From the NCBI RefSeq assembly GCF_023650955.1, contig NZ_CP098039.1, positions 248,001 to 312,000 of the forward strand: a DNA stretch of 64,000 nt, given 5' to 3'. Positions 7,748 to 18,230 of the stretch are shown piece after piece. Each line of letters opens with the position of its first letter. Position 1 is the stretch's first letter. This DNA comes from Thermosynechococcus sp. HN-54 (GTDB lineage Bacteria; Cyanobacteriota; Cyanobacteriia; Thermosynechococcales; Thermosynechococcaceae). The notes below the pieces were generated by a model. That model saw only the letters and a list, made by a program, of their open reading frames with translations. It had not been told where the DNA came from and did no database searches. Position numbers and translations under genes: made by a program.

Positions 7748-9784
7748 GTGGAGAAAGGCACCCTCATTGAATTTCGGGTCAATAACCAGCGTCGCTTGGC
7801 GGTGATCGATCGCCCCGAAGGTAAAAAGCATTGGATTGCCATAGATCAGCATCTCCAAGCCCACACAGTCCACCCGCGCCAACTGACCTTTACGGTGCCG
7901 GAGGAGCGGTTTCGTCCCCAAGAGATTCCGACATTTTGGCAGCAGGTGCAGCCCCTCTTGGATGCGGAGAGTTTAGAGGTGGCTTGGGAAATTATCCGTG
8001 AGGAAAACCGCACGATTACACCGGCAGATTTAGCGGAACTGCTTTTTTCGGAGCGATCGGCGGTGGCCTGCTATGCTGCCTACTACCTCCTCAGTGAGGA
8101 TCGCTTCTATTTCAAGCTCAAGGGGGAAGCCTACGAACCTCGGCCGGCAGCTCAAGTGGCGGAACTCAAACACCAAAGTGAGCGGGAAGCCCAACGCTTG
8201 GCGGAGGAAGCCAGCTTTCGGGAACATGTGGCGCAAGCCCTCAGGGGCGAAGCAGTGGTGTGGTCGGCGAGCGATCGCAAGCGCCTCGAGCAATTAGAAC
8301 GTTATGCTATAGCCATTGAACCGAGTGCCCAACACCAAGCTGCTATTGATCTGCTCAGTGAATTGAAGCGTCCCACCCAACCCCTTGGGGCGTTCCAACT
8401 GCTGGTGGATCTTGGCCTTTGGTCAGAGCACGAAAATCTGTTCCTGCGCCGTAGTCAAATTGACGTTGAATTCTCTGCCAAGGTACTTGCTGTGGCCCAT
8501 GAACGCCTCACTTCACCCCCCACGGACATTGACGCTCCCCTGCGCCGCGATCTCACCCATCTAAAGGTCTATACGATTGACGACGAAAGTACCCAAGAAA
8601 TTGACGATGGCCTTAGCCTCGAAATCGTGGGCGATCGCCAAAAGCTGTGGATTCACATTGCCGATCCTACCCGCTGGGTGATGGTGGATGATGTCTTGGA
8701 TCAGGAAGCTCGCCGCCGCGCCACAACCGTTTATTTACCCACGGGCATGATTCCCATGTTTCCCACGGAATTGGCCACAGGTCCGATGAGCTTGGTTGCG
8801 GGACAAACCTGTTGTGCCCTGAGTTTTGGCATCCTTTTGGCTGAGAACGGCGAAGTGCTCGAGTACGAAATCTGCCCTAGTTGGATCCGCCCCACCTATC
8901 GCCTCAGCTATGACGATGTGGACATGATTTTGGAACAGGGGGTCACCGGCGAAGCAGATCTACTGGCGATCGCCCAATGGGGACAGCGGCGCAGTGAGTG
9001 GCGACAGCAACGGGGAGCCATTCGCATTAACATTCCTGAACCTAATATTAAAGTAGCTGGAGAAGAGGTGGAAATCTCGCCCCTCCATGACTCACCCGCC
9101 CGCCAACTGGTGGCAGAAATGATGATCCTTGCCGGTGAAGTGGCCGCCCATTTTGGCACCCGTGAGGGAATCCCCTTGCCCTTTCGTAGTCAATCGCCAC
9201 CAGAACTGCCCCCAGAAGAAGAATTATTGCAATTGCCGGCGGGTATTGTCCGTGACTGTGCCATTCGCCGCTGTATGCCCCGCAGTGAGATGAGTACCCA
9301 AGCCAGCCCCCATGCCAGTCTGGGTCTTGATGCCTACTGTCAGGTGACCTCCCCGATTCGCCGCTACACAGATCTATTGGCACATCGTCAGATCAAAGCC
9401 CACCTGCGGGGGGAAACGCCGCCCCTGACCCCGGAACAACTCAATGAAATTTTATTGGGACTGATGTCTTCGGTTCAGGAGTCCTCGCTGGTAGAGCGGC
9501 AAACCAATCGTTATTGGTGCTTGGAGTACTTGCGGCGGCATCGCGAAGAGGTGTGGCGGGGCATTTTGTTGCGTTGGTTGCGTCCTGAGGAGGGACTGGG
9601 GCTAGTACTGTTGGAAGATTTGGGCGTGGAACTGGCCATGCGCTTTCAACGGCAGGCAAAGCTGGGAGAATCGGTGCTGGTGCGGGTGAGTCGGGTTGAT
9701 CCTCGCGGTGATCAAATTTGGCTGGAGGAGGTGCCCAGCGATTCAGTGACATCAACAGAAACCGTTGCTTTGTCTTCAACGTGA
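7748..9784 (+). CDS. ribonuclease II/R family 3'-5' exoribonuclease
   Basis: The 678-residue protein has an N-terminal OB-like region and the RNB catalytic domain. The metal-binding aspartates lie in DDESTQEIDDGLS near residues 278-290. SPIRRYTDLLAHRQ at about 537-550 is the typical RNB motif, and an S1-like tail (LGESVLVRVSRVDP) follows. The enzyme degrades RNA processively from the 3' end. Cyanobacterial forms are intermediate between RNase II and RNase R, and one in Synechocystis is called Zam. The only in-frame start near the promoter is GTG at 7748; the nearby ATG at 7729 is out of frame. The stop overlaps a possible GTG start of the next gene. Confidence 0.9.
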   Translation: MEKGTLIEFRVNNQRRLAVIDRPEGKKHWIAIDQHLQAHTVHPRQLTFTVPEERFRPQEIPTFWQQVQPLLDAESLEVAWEIIREENRTITPADLAELLFSERSAVACYAAYYLLSEDRFYFKLKGEAYEPRPAAQVAELKHQSEREAQRLAEEASFREHVAQALRGEAVVWSASDRKRLEQLERYAIAIEPSAQHQAAIDLLSELKRPTQPLGAFQLLVDLGLWSEHENLFLRRSQIDVEFSAKVLAVAHERLTSPPTDIDAPLRRDLTHLKVYTIDDESTQEIDDGLSLEIVGDRQKLWIHIADPTRWVMVDDVLDQEARRRATTVYLPTGMIPMFPTELATGPMSLVAGQTCCALSFGILLAENGEVLEYEICPSWIRPTYRLSYDDVDMILEQGVTGEADLLAIAQWGQRRSEWRQQRGAIRINIPEPNIKVAGEEVEISPLHDSPARQLVAEMMILAGEVAAHFGTREGIPLPFRSQSPPELPPEEELLQLPAGIVRDCAIRRCMPRSEMSTQASPHASLGLDAYCQVTSPIRRYTDLLAHRQIKAHLRGETPPLTPEQLNEILLGLMSSVQESSLVERQTNRYWCLEYLRRHREEVWRGILLRWLRPEEGLGLVLLEDLGVELAMRFQRQAKLGESVLVRVSRVDPRGDQIWLEEVPSDSVTSTETVALSST

Positions 9785-9789
9785 TCCCA

Positions 9790-10173
9790 ATGCGAAAATG
9801 GCAATGTATGCAGGGGTGTGGTGCCTGCTGTTACCTTGAGTTGAGCGATCGCTCAGAAGTGCCGACCATTCTCAATGAGGAAGAATTTGCCCTCTATCAA
9901 TCCCTCATTGGTGCCGATGGCTGGTGTATTCACTTTGACCCCCTGAGCCGCCGCTGCCGTATCTATAAAAATCGTCCCCGCTTTTGCCGCGTCACTCCAG
10001 AAGTGTTTGAGGATTTGTACGGTGTGACGCCTGAGGAGCTGGATGAGTTTGCCATTCAGTGCTGCTGTGAACACATTAGCGATCGCTACGGAGAGCAGAG
10101 CTGGGAACTACTGCGCTATGAATATCTCGTGGCTCAGGGCGTAGATCCCCAACAGGGGGAGGAGGCTCCCTAG
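9790..10173 (+). CDS. YkgJ-family cysteine cluster protein
   Basis: The 127-residue protein opens with CxxxCGACC at residues 6-14, the N-terminal part of the zinc/iron-chelating YkgJ (UPF0153) cluster. Further cysteines are at CRIY, FCRV and CCCEH. Members bind a metal, probably Fe-S or zinc, but their role is unknown. It follows the exoribonuclease directly. ATG at 9790 is preferred by family alignment, although a GTG at 9781 would overlap the previous stop as GTGA and add three residues. The two genes are clearly one transcript. Confidence 0.8.
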   Translation: MRKWQCMQGCGACCYLELSDRSEVPTILNEEEFALYQSLIGADGWCIHFDPLSRRCRIYKNRPRFCRVTPEVFEDLYGVTPEELDEFAIQCCCEHISDRYGEQSWELLRYEYLVAQGVDPQQGEEAP

Positions 10174-10201
10174 TCCTGTCCTTTGTGAAGGGACACCTAT
10201 A

Positions 10202-10594
10202 ATGACAGCAAATGACAACAGTTGTGTTCAGCCAGAGCCTATGGATGACTATCGCATTCGGATTAACTTGGTCGAAGGCTCGGTGAGTTTTCGCTTCTCC
10301 CCAGACGCAGCAGAGGCCCTACGGCAAGAGATTCAGGCTTTAATGGAACGGATGCGGGCGATTGCCAACGCCAAGAGTAGAGGGACTCTTCCGCCTCCCC
10401 AAGCCGCCATGGAATATCAGCACGTGGGCGAAGTCTTTCTCGAAGTGTTTTGTAATCCCAATCTCTGGCCCAACCCCTACGCCGCCAAGGTTCTATTGAC
10501 CGTACGCGATGACCGCATTCGCCTGACGACGGAGGCAGAGTTAAATCGCTTAGTGGAAGACCTCAACCAGTTTCTCGCCAGTCTTCCCCCCTAG
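10202..10594 (+). CDS. conserved hypothetical protein, 130 aa
   Basis: I do not recognise a named family. The protein is soluble, acidic and without signal or membrane segments. Residues 15-60 (YRIRINLVEG, then a helical stretch rich in Glu and Arg) and 95-125 (VLLTVRDDRIRLTTEAEL) look like a compact alpha/beta fold. The gene sits 28 bp after the YkgJ gene and 27 bp before the ABC exporter, all on the plus strand, so it is probably in the same operon. The ORF shows normal local codon use. A second ATG at codon 14 (10241) is an alternative start. Confidence 0.65.
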   Translation: MTANDNSCVQPEPMDDYRIRINLVEGSVSFRFSPDAAEALRQEIQALMERMRAIANAKSRGTLPPPQAAMEYQHVGEVFLEVFCNPNLWPNPYAAKVLLTVRDDRIRLTTEAELNRLVEDLNQFLASLPP

Positions 10595-10621
10595 GGGGAC
10601 AACATCTGTTAGGTTGAGGAT

Positions 10622-12391
10622 ATGGTTACTCTTCCTAAAACTGGCCGCTCTAGCCGTTTTCGTCGCCTGCTGACCTATTTGCGTCCTCACCAAGGAAAAA
10701 TTTGGGGGGGGATTGTCGCCCTTTTTATCGTCAACCTTTTGGGCACCTATTTGCCCCTGCTCATTGGCACTGCGGTTGATGAATTGCAGGCTAAGTTTGA
10801 CTTTCAGCGGGTGGTATTTTATGCCCTGCTGCTCATTGGCCTAGCCTCCCTGATGTGGCTGATTCGCATGGCCTCGCGCCTCTGGATCTTTGGCGCAGGG
10901 CGATTGGTGGAATTTGACCTCAAGCAACGGCTCTTTGAACATCTCCTGCGTTTAGAACCCAGTTACTTTGCGGAGAATACCCCTGGGGATCTCATTAGCC
11001 GTGCCACGAGTGATGTGGACAATATCCGCCGTCTGGTGGGCTTTGCCCTCTTGAGTGCCGCTAACACGGTTTTTGCCTACGGCATGACGCTGCCGGTGAT
11101 GCTGGCGATTCATCCGGGCTTGAGTTTGGGGGCGATCGCCGTCTATCCCGCAGTTCTCTTTATTGTCCAAACTTTTAGCGATCGCCTGCGGGCCGAACAA
11201 CTAGAGGTGCAACAAAGCCTCTCGGAACTCAGCGATCTCATTCAAGAGGACATGAGTGGCATTGCCCTGATTAAAATCTATGGCCAAGAAGCCAATGAAC
11301 AACGCCAGTTTGATCAGTTAAATCAAGACTTACTTCGGAATAACTTGGTCTTGGCCAAAACCCGCAACATTCTCTTTCCCCTCTTGGGGGGGATGGTCAG
11401 CTTTAGTTTGCTGATTTTGCTGTGGTTTGGCAGCCGCATGATTGCAGCCAATACGATTCAGGTGGGGGATTTTATTGCTCTGCTGCTGTACATTGAGCGG
11501 TTGATTTTCCCGACAGCCCTGCTGGGGTTTACGATTACCACCTATCAACGGGGAGAAGTGAGCATTGACCGTATTGAAGCTATCTTAAGTGTCGAACCCC
11601 GCATTACAGATGCGCCAGATGCCATTGCTTTACCCCGCGATCGCGTTCAGGGACACCTGCGTTGTCAAGACTTGACCTTTACCTACCCCAATCGCAGCAC
11701 CCCTGCCCTCAATCACCTTAGTTTTGAAATTCAAGCGGGAGAAATGGTGGCGATCGTCGGCCCCATTGGCTGTGGCAAATCCACATTGGCCAGTGCTCTC
11801 CCCCATTTATTGGAGATTGCCCCCGGTCAGATTTTTCTCGATAGCATTGACATTACGCGCTTGCGCCTTGCCGACTTACGGGCAGCGATTGCCTACGTCC
11901 CCCAAGAGAGCTTTCTCTTTAGCACCACGATTAAAAACAACATCCGCTATGGCGAACCGGATGCCACAGACCTAAAGGTGATTGCCGCCGCCAGCCAAGC
12001 CCAAATTCACAACGAGATTCTCAACTTTCCCAAGCAGTACGAGACCCTTGTGGGGGAGCGGGGGATTACCCTGTCGGGAGGCCAGCGACAACGAACCGCT
12101 TTAGCCCGTGCCCTACTGGCGGATGCACCGATCCTTGTTTTGGATGATGCCCTAGCCAGTGTGGATAATCAAACTGCCAGCCAAATTTTGCAAGCGCTGC
12201 GGGAACAACGGCGCACACGCACGGTGCTGTTTATTTCCCATCAACTGTCAGCAGCGGCCACCTGCGATCGCATTCTGGTGATGGATAAAGGGCAGATTGT
12301 CCAGCAGGGTACTCACAATGAACTGGTGGCAGCAGAGGGACTATATCAATCCCTTTGGGAGCAGTATCAGTTGGAAAGCTCCCTTGGGTAA
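10622..12391 (+). CDS. ABC exporter, fused permease and ATPase (MsbA/LmrA type)
   Basis: The 589-residue half-transporter has about six transmembrane helices in residues 20-310 followed by a nucleotide-binding domain. Walker A is GPIGCGKST at about 379-387, the signature LSGGQRQR at about 484, and Walker B ILVLDDA near 503 followed by SVDNQT. The D after Walker B is not the usual E: the sequence reads LDDALASVD, which is seen in some heterodimeric exporters with a degenerate site. It probably exports lipids or hydrophobic compounds as a homo- or heterodimer. The substrate cannot be told, and no partner half-transporter lies next to it. Confidence 0.88.
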   Translation: MVTLPKTGRSSRFRRLLTYLRPHQGKIWGGIVALFIVNLLGTYLPLLIGTAVDELQAKFDFQRVVFYALLLIGLASLMWLIRMASRLWIFGAGRLVEFDLKQRLFEHLLRLEPSYFAENTPGDLISRATSDVDNIRRLVGFALLSAANTVFAYGMTLPVMLAIHPGLSLGAIAVYPAVLFIVQTFSDRLRAEQLEVQQSLSELSDLIQEDMSGIALIKIYGQEANEQRQFDQLNQDLLRNNLVLAKTRNILFPLLGGMVSFSLLILLWFGSRMIAANTIQVGDFIALLLYIERLIFPTALLGFTITTYQRGEVSIDRIEAILSVEPRITDAPDAIALPRDRVQGHLRCQDLTFTYPNRSTPALNHLSFEIQAGEMVAIVGPIGCGKSTLASALPHLLEIAPGQIFLDSIDITRLRLADLRAAIAYVPQESFLFSTTIKNNIRYGEPDATDLKVIAAASQAQIHNEILNFPKQYETLVGERGITLSGGQRQRTALARALLADAPILVLDDALASVDNQTASQILQALREQRRTRTVLFISHQLSAAATCDRILVMDKGQIVQQGTHNELVAAEGLYQSLWEQYQLESSLG

Positions 12392-12502
12392 CTCGATCAG
12401 CGGCTGGGCAATTGCAATTAAAGAGGGGCAACCCTGACGGCTACCCCTAGTTTCAACATCATTAAAATAAAAATAGACTCTATCGATAAAAGCTAAAAGG
12501 AA

Positions 12503-12649
12503 CTACTGACCTGGAGTTTGCGGACTGGGGGATTGGGTTGGGGTTGGGTTATTGGTTGTACCACCACCGCCACCACCACAGGCAACTAGCGTTGTCGAAA
12601 AGCCGACTAAAATTAATCCTAAGGCGGCAAGTTTGTAGAGAGATTTCAT
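12503..12649 (-). CDS. small putative lipoprotein, 48 aa
   Basis: This small ORF was read directly from the sequence. ATG at 12649 is preceded by GAGGAG at a good distance. A basic start (MKSLYK) and a hydrophobic segment (LAALGLILVGFSTTLVA) end in the lipobox LVAC, with Cys24 as the lipidation site. The mature part is only 25 residues: a run of six glycines, then TTNNPTPTQSPSPQ. Signal peptidase II processing and membrane anchoring are inferred. The function is unknown; the tail looks unstructured. It is a single-gene unit between the ABC exporter (convergent) and the pseudouridine synthase (divergent). Confidence 0.7.
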   Translation of the reverse strand: MKSLYKLAALGLILVGFSTTLVACGGGGGGTTNNPTPTQSPSPQTPGQ

Positions 12650-12788
12650 AGAACTCCTCACGGCAGATAATTAGGTAAGGATTGAACAGTTCTTTTGTAC
12701 CAATTCTGCTGGGGGATTGGCAACTCTGCGGCAACGATTGGTCATAGAGATTCCCCTCAAAAATGCAACCTGATCCTAGAGAGCAACC

Positions 12789-13532
12789 ATGACCACGGAG
12801 CGGTTACAAAAAGTCCTTGCCCATTGGGGAGTGGCATCGCGACGCCATGCAGAAATGCTCATCCGCAGCGGTCAGGTCTTCGTGAATGGTCAGCGGGCAC
12901 AATTGGGGGACAAAGTCGATCCAACGCGCGATCGCATTGAATACAGAGGCCGGCGCCTCACCCCCCCCCACCCGCCCCGGCGTCTCTATTTGCTGCTCCA
13001 TAAACCAAGGGGTGTTCTCTGTACCTGCAACGATCCCCAAGGGCGCACCACCGTTCTTGATCTCTTGCCGCCTGCGTATCAGCGCGTGGCCGGACTGCAT
13101 CCTGTGGGTCGCTTAGATGCCAACTCTAGCGGTGCCCTCTTGCTCACCAATGATGGGGCTTTCACCTACTATCTCAGCCATCCCCGCCATCACATCCCCA
13201 AAACCTACCGTGTTTGGCTGCAGGGACAGCCGCCAGAAAAGGTGTTACAAAGATGGCGAGAGGGCATTCCCTTGGACGGGGTGATGACGTTACCCGCAGC
13301 CGTTCAGCTCCTGCGCAGTGAGGGCGATCGCTCCCTCTTGGAAATTATCCTGCACGAAGGCCGCAACCGCCAGATTCGCCGTGTTGCTGATCAGCTTGGC
13401 TATCCTGTTGTTGCCTTACAACGGATTGCGATCGGCCCCGTTCACCTTGGCAATCTTCCGCCCAGAGCCGTTCGTCCCCTCAGCAACCGTGAATTGGCAG
13501 CCCTCTCGCCCTCCACTCAGCGGCAGTCCTAA
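12789..13532 (+). CDS. RsuA/RluB-family pseudouridine synthase
   Basis: The 247-residue protein has an N-terminal S4 RNA-binding domain (residues 3-50: RLQKVLAHWGVASRRHAEML) and a pseudouridine synthase core. The catalytic aspartate is D110 in GRLDANSSGALL. The motifs LHKPRG (70-75) and EGRNRQIRR (about 190) support the RsuA/RluB/E/F group. It isomerises uridine in rRNA, most likely 23S as in RluB, but the target cannot be proved from sequence. The stop overlaps the stop of the convergent P-type ATPase by four bases. Confidence 0.88.
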   Translation: MTTERLQKVLAHWGVASRRHAEMLIRSGQVFVNGQRAQLGDKVDPTRDRIEYRGRRLTPPHPPRRLYLLLHKPRGVLCTCNDPQGRTTVLDLLPPAYQRVAGLHPVGRLDANSSGALLLTNDGAFTYYLSHPRHHIPKTYRVWLQGQPPEKVLQRWREGIPLDGVMTLPAAVQLLRSEGDRSLLEIILHEGRNRQIRRVADQLGYPVVALQRIAIGPVHLGNLPPRAVRPLSNRELAALSPSTQRQS

Positions 13533-15844
13533 GCATGAGTGCCAGTAACTTTGGGGGGAATATGCTGCACCGGCTGAGCCGGGTGGGTGGCTTCCCATTC
13601 AGCGAGAAATTCCTGTGTGTCTTTGACGGGCGGTAAGGGCAAGGGGCCACCGGGACCTGCCAAGGGGCGCAACCCATTCAACTCGGCTAGGATGGCGGTG
13701 CCATTGTTAATGACCACGGCCAAAATCGGGTCAAGGGCAAAGAACACCCCCGACAGCAGCGCACCGATATTGGGAATGGCCACAATGGCTGTGTTTTGCC
13801 AGACGATCTCCATCGCTTGCTTGGCAATGCGAATGGCAAGGGTCAGTCCCCGCAAGTCATCCTCCATCAGCACTACATCGGCGGTTTCACGGGCAATATC
13901 GGTTGCGCCGGCAAAGGAAATAGAGACATCGGCATAGGCAAGAGCCGCAGAGTCATTGATACCATCGCCACAGAAAGCAACCACTTTACCGCTGTCATGG
14001 AGGGCACGCACCACCTCCACTTTCTTTTCCGGGAAGGCTTCGGCGTAGATATTGTTGGGAGCAATCCCTAAGTCTTTAGCCACCGCACGGGCAACGCGGC
14101 CAATGTCACCCGTCAGCATATGGGGAGTAATGCCTGCGCCTTTGAGTTCACGGATGACTTCGGGACTTTCATTGCGGATGGGATCGCTGTAGAGAATCAC
14201 CCCAATTAACCGACCATCCCCAGCCACATAGACAATTGACGCCCGCCCAGAATCGAGATCAGGGAAGCGTTCATTGAGATCCATCAGGCAAATGTTTTCC
14301 TGCTCCATCATGCGGCGGCTACCCACCCGCAGATCCACACCCCGCACTTTTGTGGCCACACCGAGGCCAACGCGGTATTCCCAGTCTTCACAATCAAAGA
14401 GGGGCTGATGGGTTTCGCGGGCATGGCGGACAATGGCTTCAGCTACGGGGTGGGTGAGTCCCTGCTCAGCACTGGCGGCCATACTGAGGATGTCATCGGC
14501 GCTGAAGTGAGGATCCATGACTTTAATATCTGTCACGCCGGCATGGCCTTGGGTCAGGGTGCCGGTTTTATCAAAGACAATCGTGTCAATTTGAGCCAGT
14601 TTTTCGATCGCGCGACCACTGCGAATGAGGACGCCATGTTGAGCGGCATAGGTCAGCGCCGAGAGAATCGTGGTGGGGACAGAAACCCGAATCCCCGTAC
14701 CGAGGTCAAGGGTCAGCAGAGCGATCGCCCGATTCAAATCCCCAGAGAGTAACCCTACTCCTGCCCCAATGGCCAAGGTAGGCACCACCATCTGGTTAGC
14801 GACAGCAGCCGCATAGTTTTCAATGCGAGTATCATGCACCGGTGCCGACTGCATTAAGCCGACAATCACACCCGCGCGGGTATTGTTGCCCACCCGCTCC
14901 GCTAAGATGACCAATTGGCCATCCACCAGTAGGGTCGAAGCAAAAACCTCCATTCCCTCAGTGCGCGTTACCGGTACGGACTCGCCCGTGAGTTTGCACT
15001 GATCAATGAGACCTGTACCCCGCAAAATGATGCCATCAACGGGAATTTGATCCCCCGGATAGACAACCACGCGATCGCCCTCGACGAGGTCTTTCACTTC
15101 AACCTCAACCTCAACCCCATCCCGTTCCACAAAGGTGGTTTTGCCGAGGCAATCCAGCAGATCAAGGTTGGCGCGCTCCGATCCCCTTGCCGTGAGGTCA
15201 CGAATCACTTCGCCCCCCTCGATCAGACCCAGCATAAAGGAGGGGGCAAAATAGTGCCCTTGCATCGTGTGCAGGGAAATTGCCAAGCCATCGAGGAAGT
15301 CAATCGTTAACTGTTTCTCCTCTTGAATGGCTGCCCAAGCTCGCTGAAACACGGGCATTGCCCCTGCAATCACCACACTGGCAATGAGGTAACCGGGAAT
15401 GGGCACCCCCATCCAAGCTGCCAAACTCAACCCTAGCCCCAACGCCGGCAAGCCCAAGCGTTCCCAGTAGTTAATCTCATGGGTCTCAGTCGCAGCAGCG
15501 GTTGTTTCACTGCTGAGGGCTTTCACTTCAGGGTTGGCTGCCACTTGAATCGACTCAAAAATTTGCCCCTGTACCGTTGCCAAGGCTTCGCCAAAGAGCT
15601 TCGGGTTATATTCCACCACTAAAGAGCGAGCGGGGGGATTAATGCGCGCCGTTGTGACTGCCGGTAAATTGCCCACCAAATAGAGCAACCGTGCCCCATA
15701 TTCAGCATCAAAGCCCAACCGCGGAATGCGAATCCGAAAGCGACCCCTAATCCAGTGCACAACCTGATAATGAACAGTTTCTGCGGTGATCTGGCGGCTG
15801 GGTAATTCTGATTGTGGGGAACGACTTCGGGTAATGGTGGTCAT
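13529..15844 (-). CDS. P1B-like heavy-metal P-type ATPase lacking the CPx motif
   Basis: The 771-residue protein has an HMA_2-like N-terminus (about 25-85) without a CxxC pair. A transmembrane region, the actuator TGES (about 285) and the phosphorylation site DKTGTLTQG with D425 follow, with an HP locus motif (THPVAEAI) and GDGINDSAA near 625. At the place where Cu/Zn pumps have CPC or CPx in the membrane, this protein reads LDLGTGIRVSVPTT (about 378-392), so the usual thiol ligands are gone. It is a complete P-type pump, but its ion cannot be predicted from known P1B rules. The gene has no adjacent partner or metalloregulator, and its start lies 265 bp from eno, divergently. Confidence 0.85.
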   Translation of the reverse strand: MTTITRSRSPQSELPSRQITAETVHYQVVHWIRGRFRIRIPRLGFDAEYGARLLYLVGNLPAVTTARINPPARSLVVEYNPKLFGEALATVQGQIFESIQVAANPEVKALSSETTAAATETHEINYWERLGLPALGLGLSLAAWMGVPIPGYLIASVVIAGAMPVFQRAWAAIQEEKQLTIDFLDGLAISLHTMQGHYFAPSFMLGLIEGGEVIRDLTARGSERANLDLLDCLGKTTFVERDGVEVEVEVKDLVEGDRVVVYPGDQIPVDGIILRGTGLIDQCKLTGESVPVTRTEGMEVFASTLLVDGQLVILAERVGNNTRAGVIVGLMQSAPVHDTRIENYAAAVANQMVVPTLAIGAGVGLLSGDLNRAIALLTLDLGTGIRVSVPTTILSALTYAAQHGVLIRSGRAIEKLAQIDTIVFDKTGTLTQGHAGVTDIKVMDPHFSADDILSMAASAEQGLTHPVAEAIVRHARETHQPLFDCEDWEYRVGLGVATKVRGVDLRVGSRRMMEQENICLMDLNERFPDLDSGRASIVYVAGDGRLIGVILYSDPIRNESPEVIRELKGAGITPHMLTGDIGRVARAVAKDLGIAPNNIYAEAFPEKKVEVVRALHDSGKVVAFCGDGINDSAALAYADVSISFAGATDIARETADVVLMEDDLRGLTLAIRIAKQAMEIVWQNTAIVAIPNIGALLSGVFFALDPILAVVINNGTAILAELNGLRPLAGPGGPLPLPPVKDTQEFLAEWEATHPAQPVQHIPPKVTGTHA

Positions 15845-15989
15845 GACTGATTCCTAGTGATATCGAATGGCCAAAAGGTTCTAAATATCTTTTGTCAGAA
15901 GTAAATTACTGAATCGTGTCGACTTGTGCTGACCATCATTCCCTAAACAGGCAAATGGACGAAATCAAGCAAAAGTTGAGTTAAATTAA

Positions 15990-17390
<1,401 letters not shown>

Positions 17391-18230
17391 GTGATTCGTG
17401 CCCGCAAACGGTTTGGCCAGCATTGGCTGCGCAGTGAGTCGGTTTTAGCGCAAATAATTGCTGCTGCAGAACTGCAAGCGGGCGATCGCGTGCTGGAAAT
17501 TGGTCCGGGTCGGGGTGCCCTGACTCGACCCCTCTTGGCGAGCGGTGCTGAGGTGGTGGCAGTTGAGCTGGATCGGGATCTGTGCAGCAAGTTGCGGCAG
17601 CAGTTTGGCGGAGATCGATTTCAGTTGATTGAGGGGGATATTCTGAAGGTTGATTTAGCTCCCTTGAACTGCCACAAGGTGGTGGCCAATATCCCCTACA
17701 ACATCACAGGGCCATTGCTGGGACACCTGCTGGGCAGTATTGCGCGGCCGCGTCGGCCTCCCTTTGAGCGATTAATTCTGCTCGTGCAAAAAGAAATTGG
17801 CGATCGCCTGATGGCCGCTCCCAATAGCAAGGCCTATGGTGCTCTTTCGGTACGGGCACAATTTTTAGCCACCTGTGAGACGGTGTGTCACGTGCCCCCC
17901 CGTGCCTTTCAGCCGCCACCTAAGGTAGATTCTGTGGTTGTCTGTCTGCGACCCCACGCCACGCTGCCAAGGGTGCGATCGCCCCAATGGTTGGAAACTC
18001 TGCTGAAACAAGGGTTTGCCACTCGCCGCAAGATGCTCGCCAATGCCCTCAAGTCCCTTGTGGAACCCGATCAAGTGCGCCAGGCCCTGCTTCAGTTGGG
18101 GCGGGATCCTAATAGCCGCGCCGAAGCCCTCCGCCTCGAGGATTGGCTAGCCCTCAGTGAACTGCTACAGCAACCCCACCAAGATCAACAAGATCCCCAA
18201 CCCCCCACAGGCGGCAGCGCCAATGGTTGA
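17391..18230 (+). CDS. rsmA: 16S rRNA (adenine1518/1519-N6)-dimethyltransferase
   Basis: The 279-residue KsgA-type enzyme dimethylates two adjacent adenines in the 3'-terminal hairpin of 16S rRNA. It shows RKRFGQHWL at the N-terminus, the SAM motif LEIGPGRGALT (36-46), the acidic VAVELDRDL, and the catalytic NIPYNITGP segment near 103-111. Translation starts with GTG immediately after the enolase TAG, which suggests coupled translation. The last 66 bp overlap the convergent GIDE-domain gene. The C-terminal tail (QQPHQDQQDPQPP) is low-complexity and probably disordered. Confidence 0.93.
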   Translation: MIRARKRFGQHWLRSESVLAQIIAAAELQAGDRVLEIGPGRGALTRPLLASGAEVVAVELDRDLCSKLRQQFGGDRFQLIEGDILKVDLAPLNCHKVVANIPYNITGPLLGHLLGSIARPRRPPFERLILLVQKEIGDRLMAAPNSKAYGALSVRAQFLATCETVCHVPPRAFQPPPKVDSVVVCLRPHATLPRVRSPQWLETLLKQGFATRRKMLANALKSLVEPDQVRQALLQLGRDPNSRAEALRLEDWLALSELLQQPHQDQQDPQPPTGGSANG

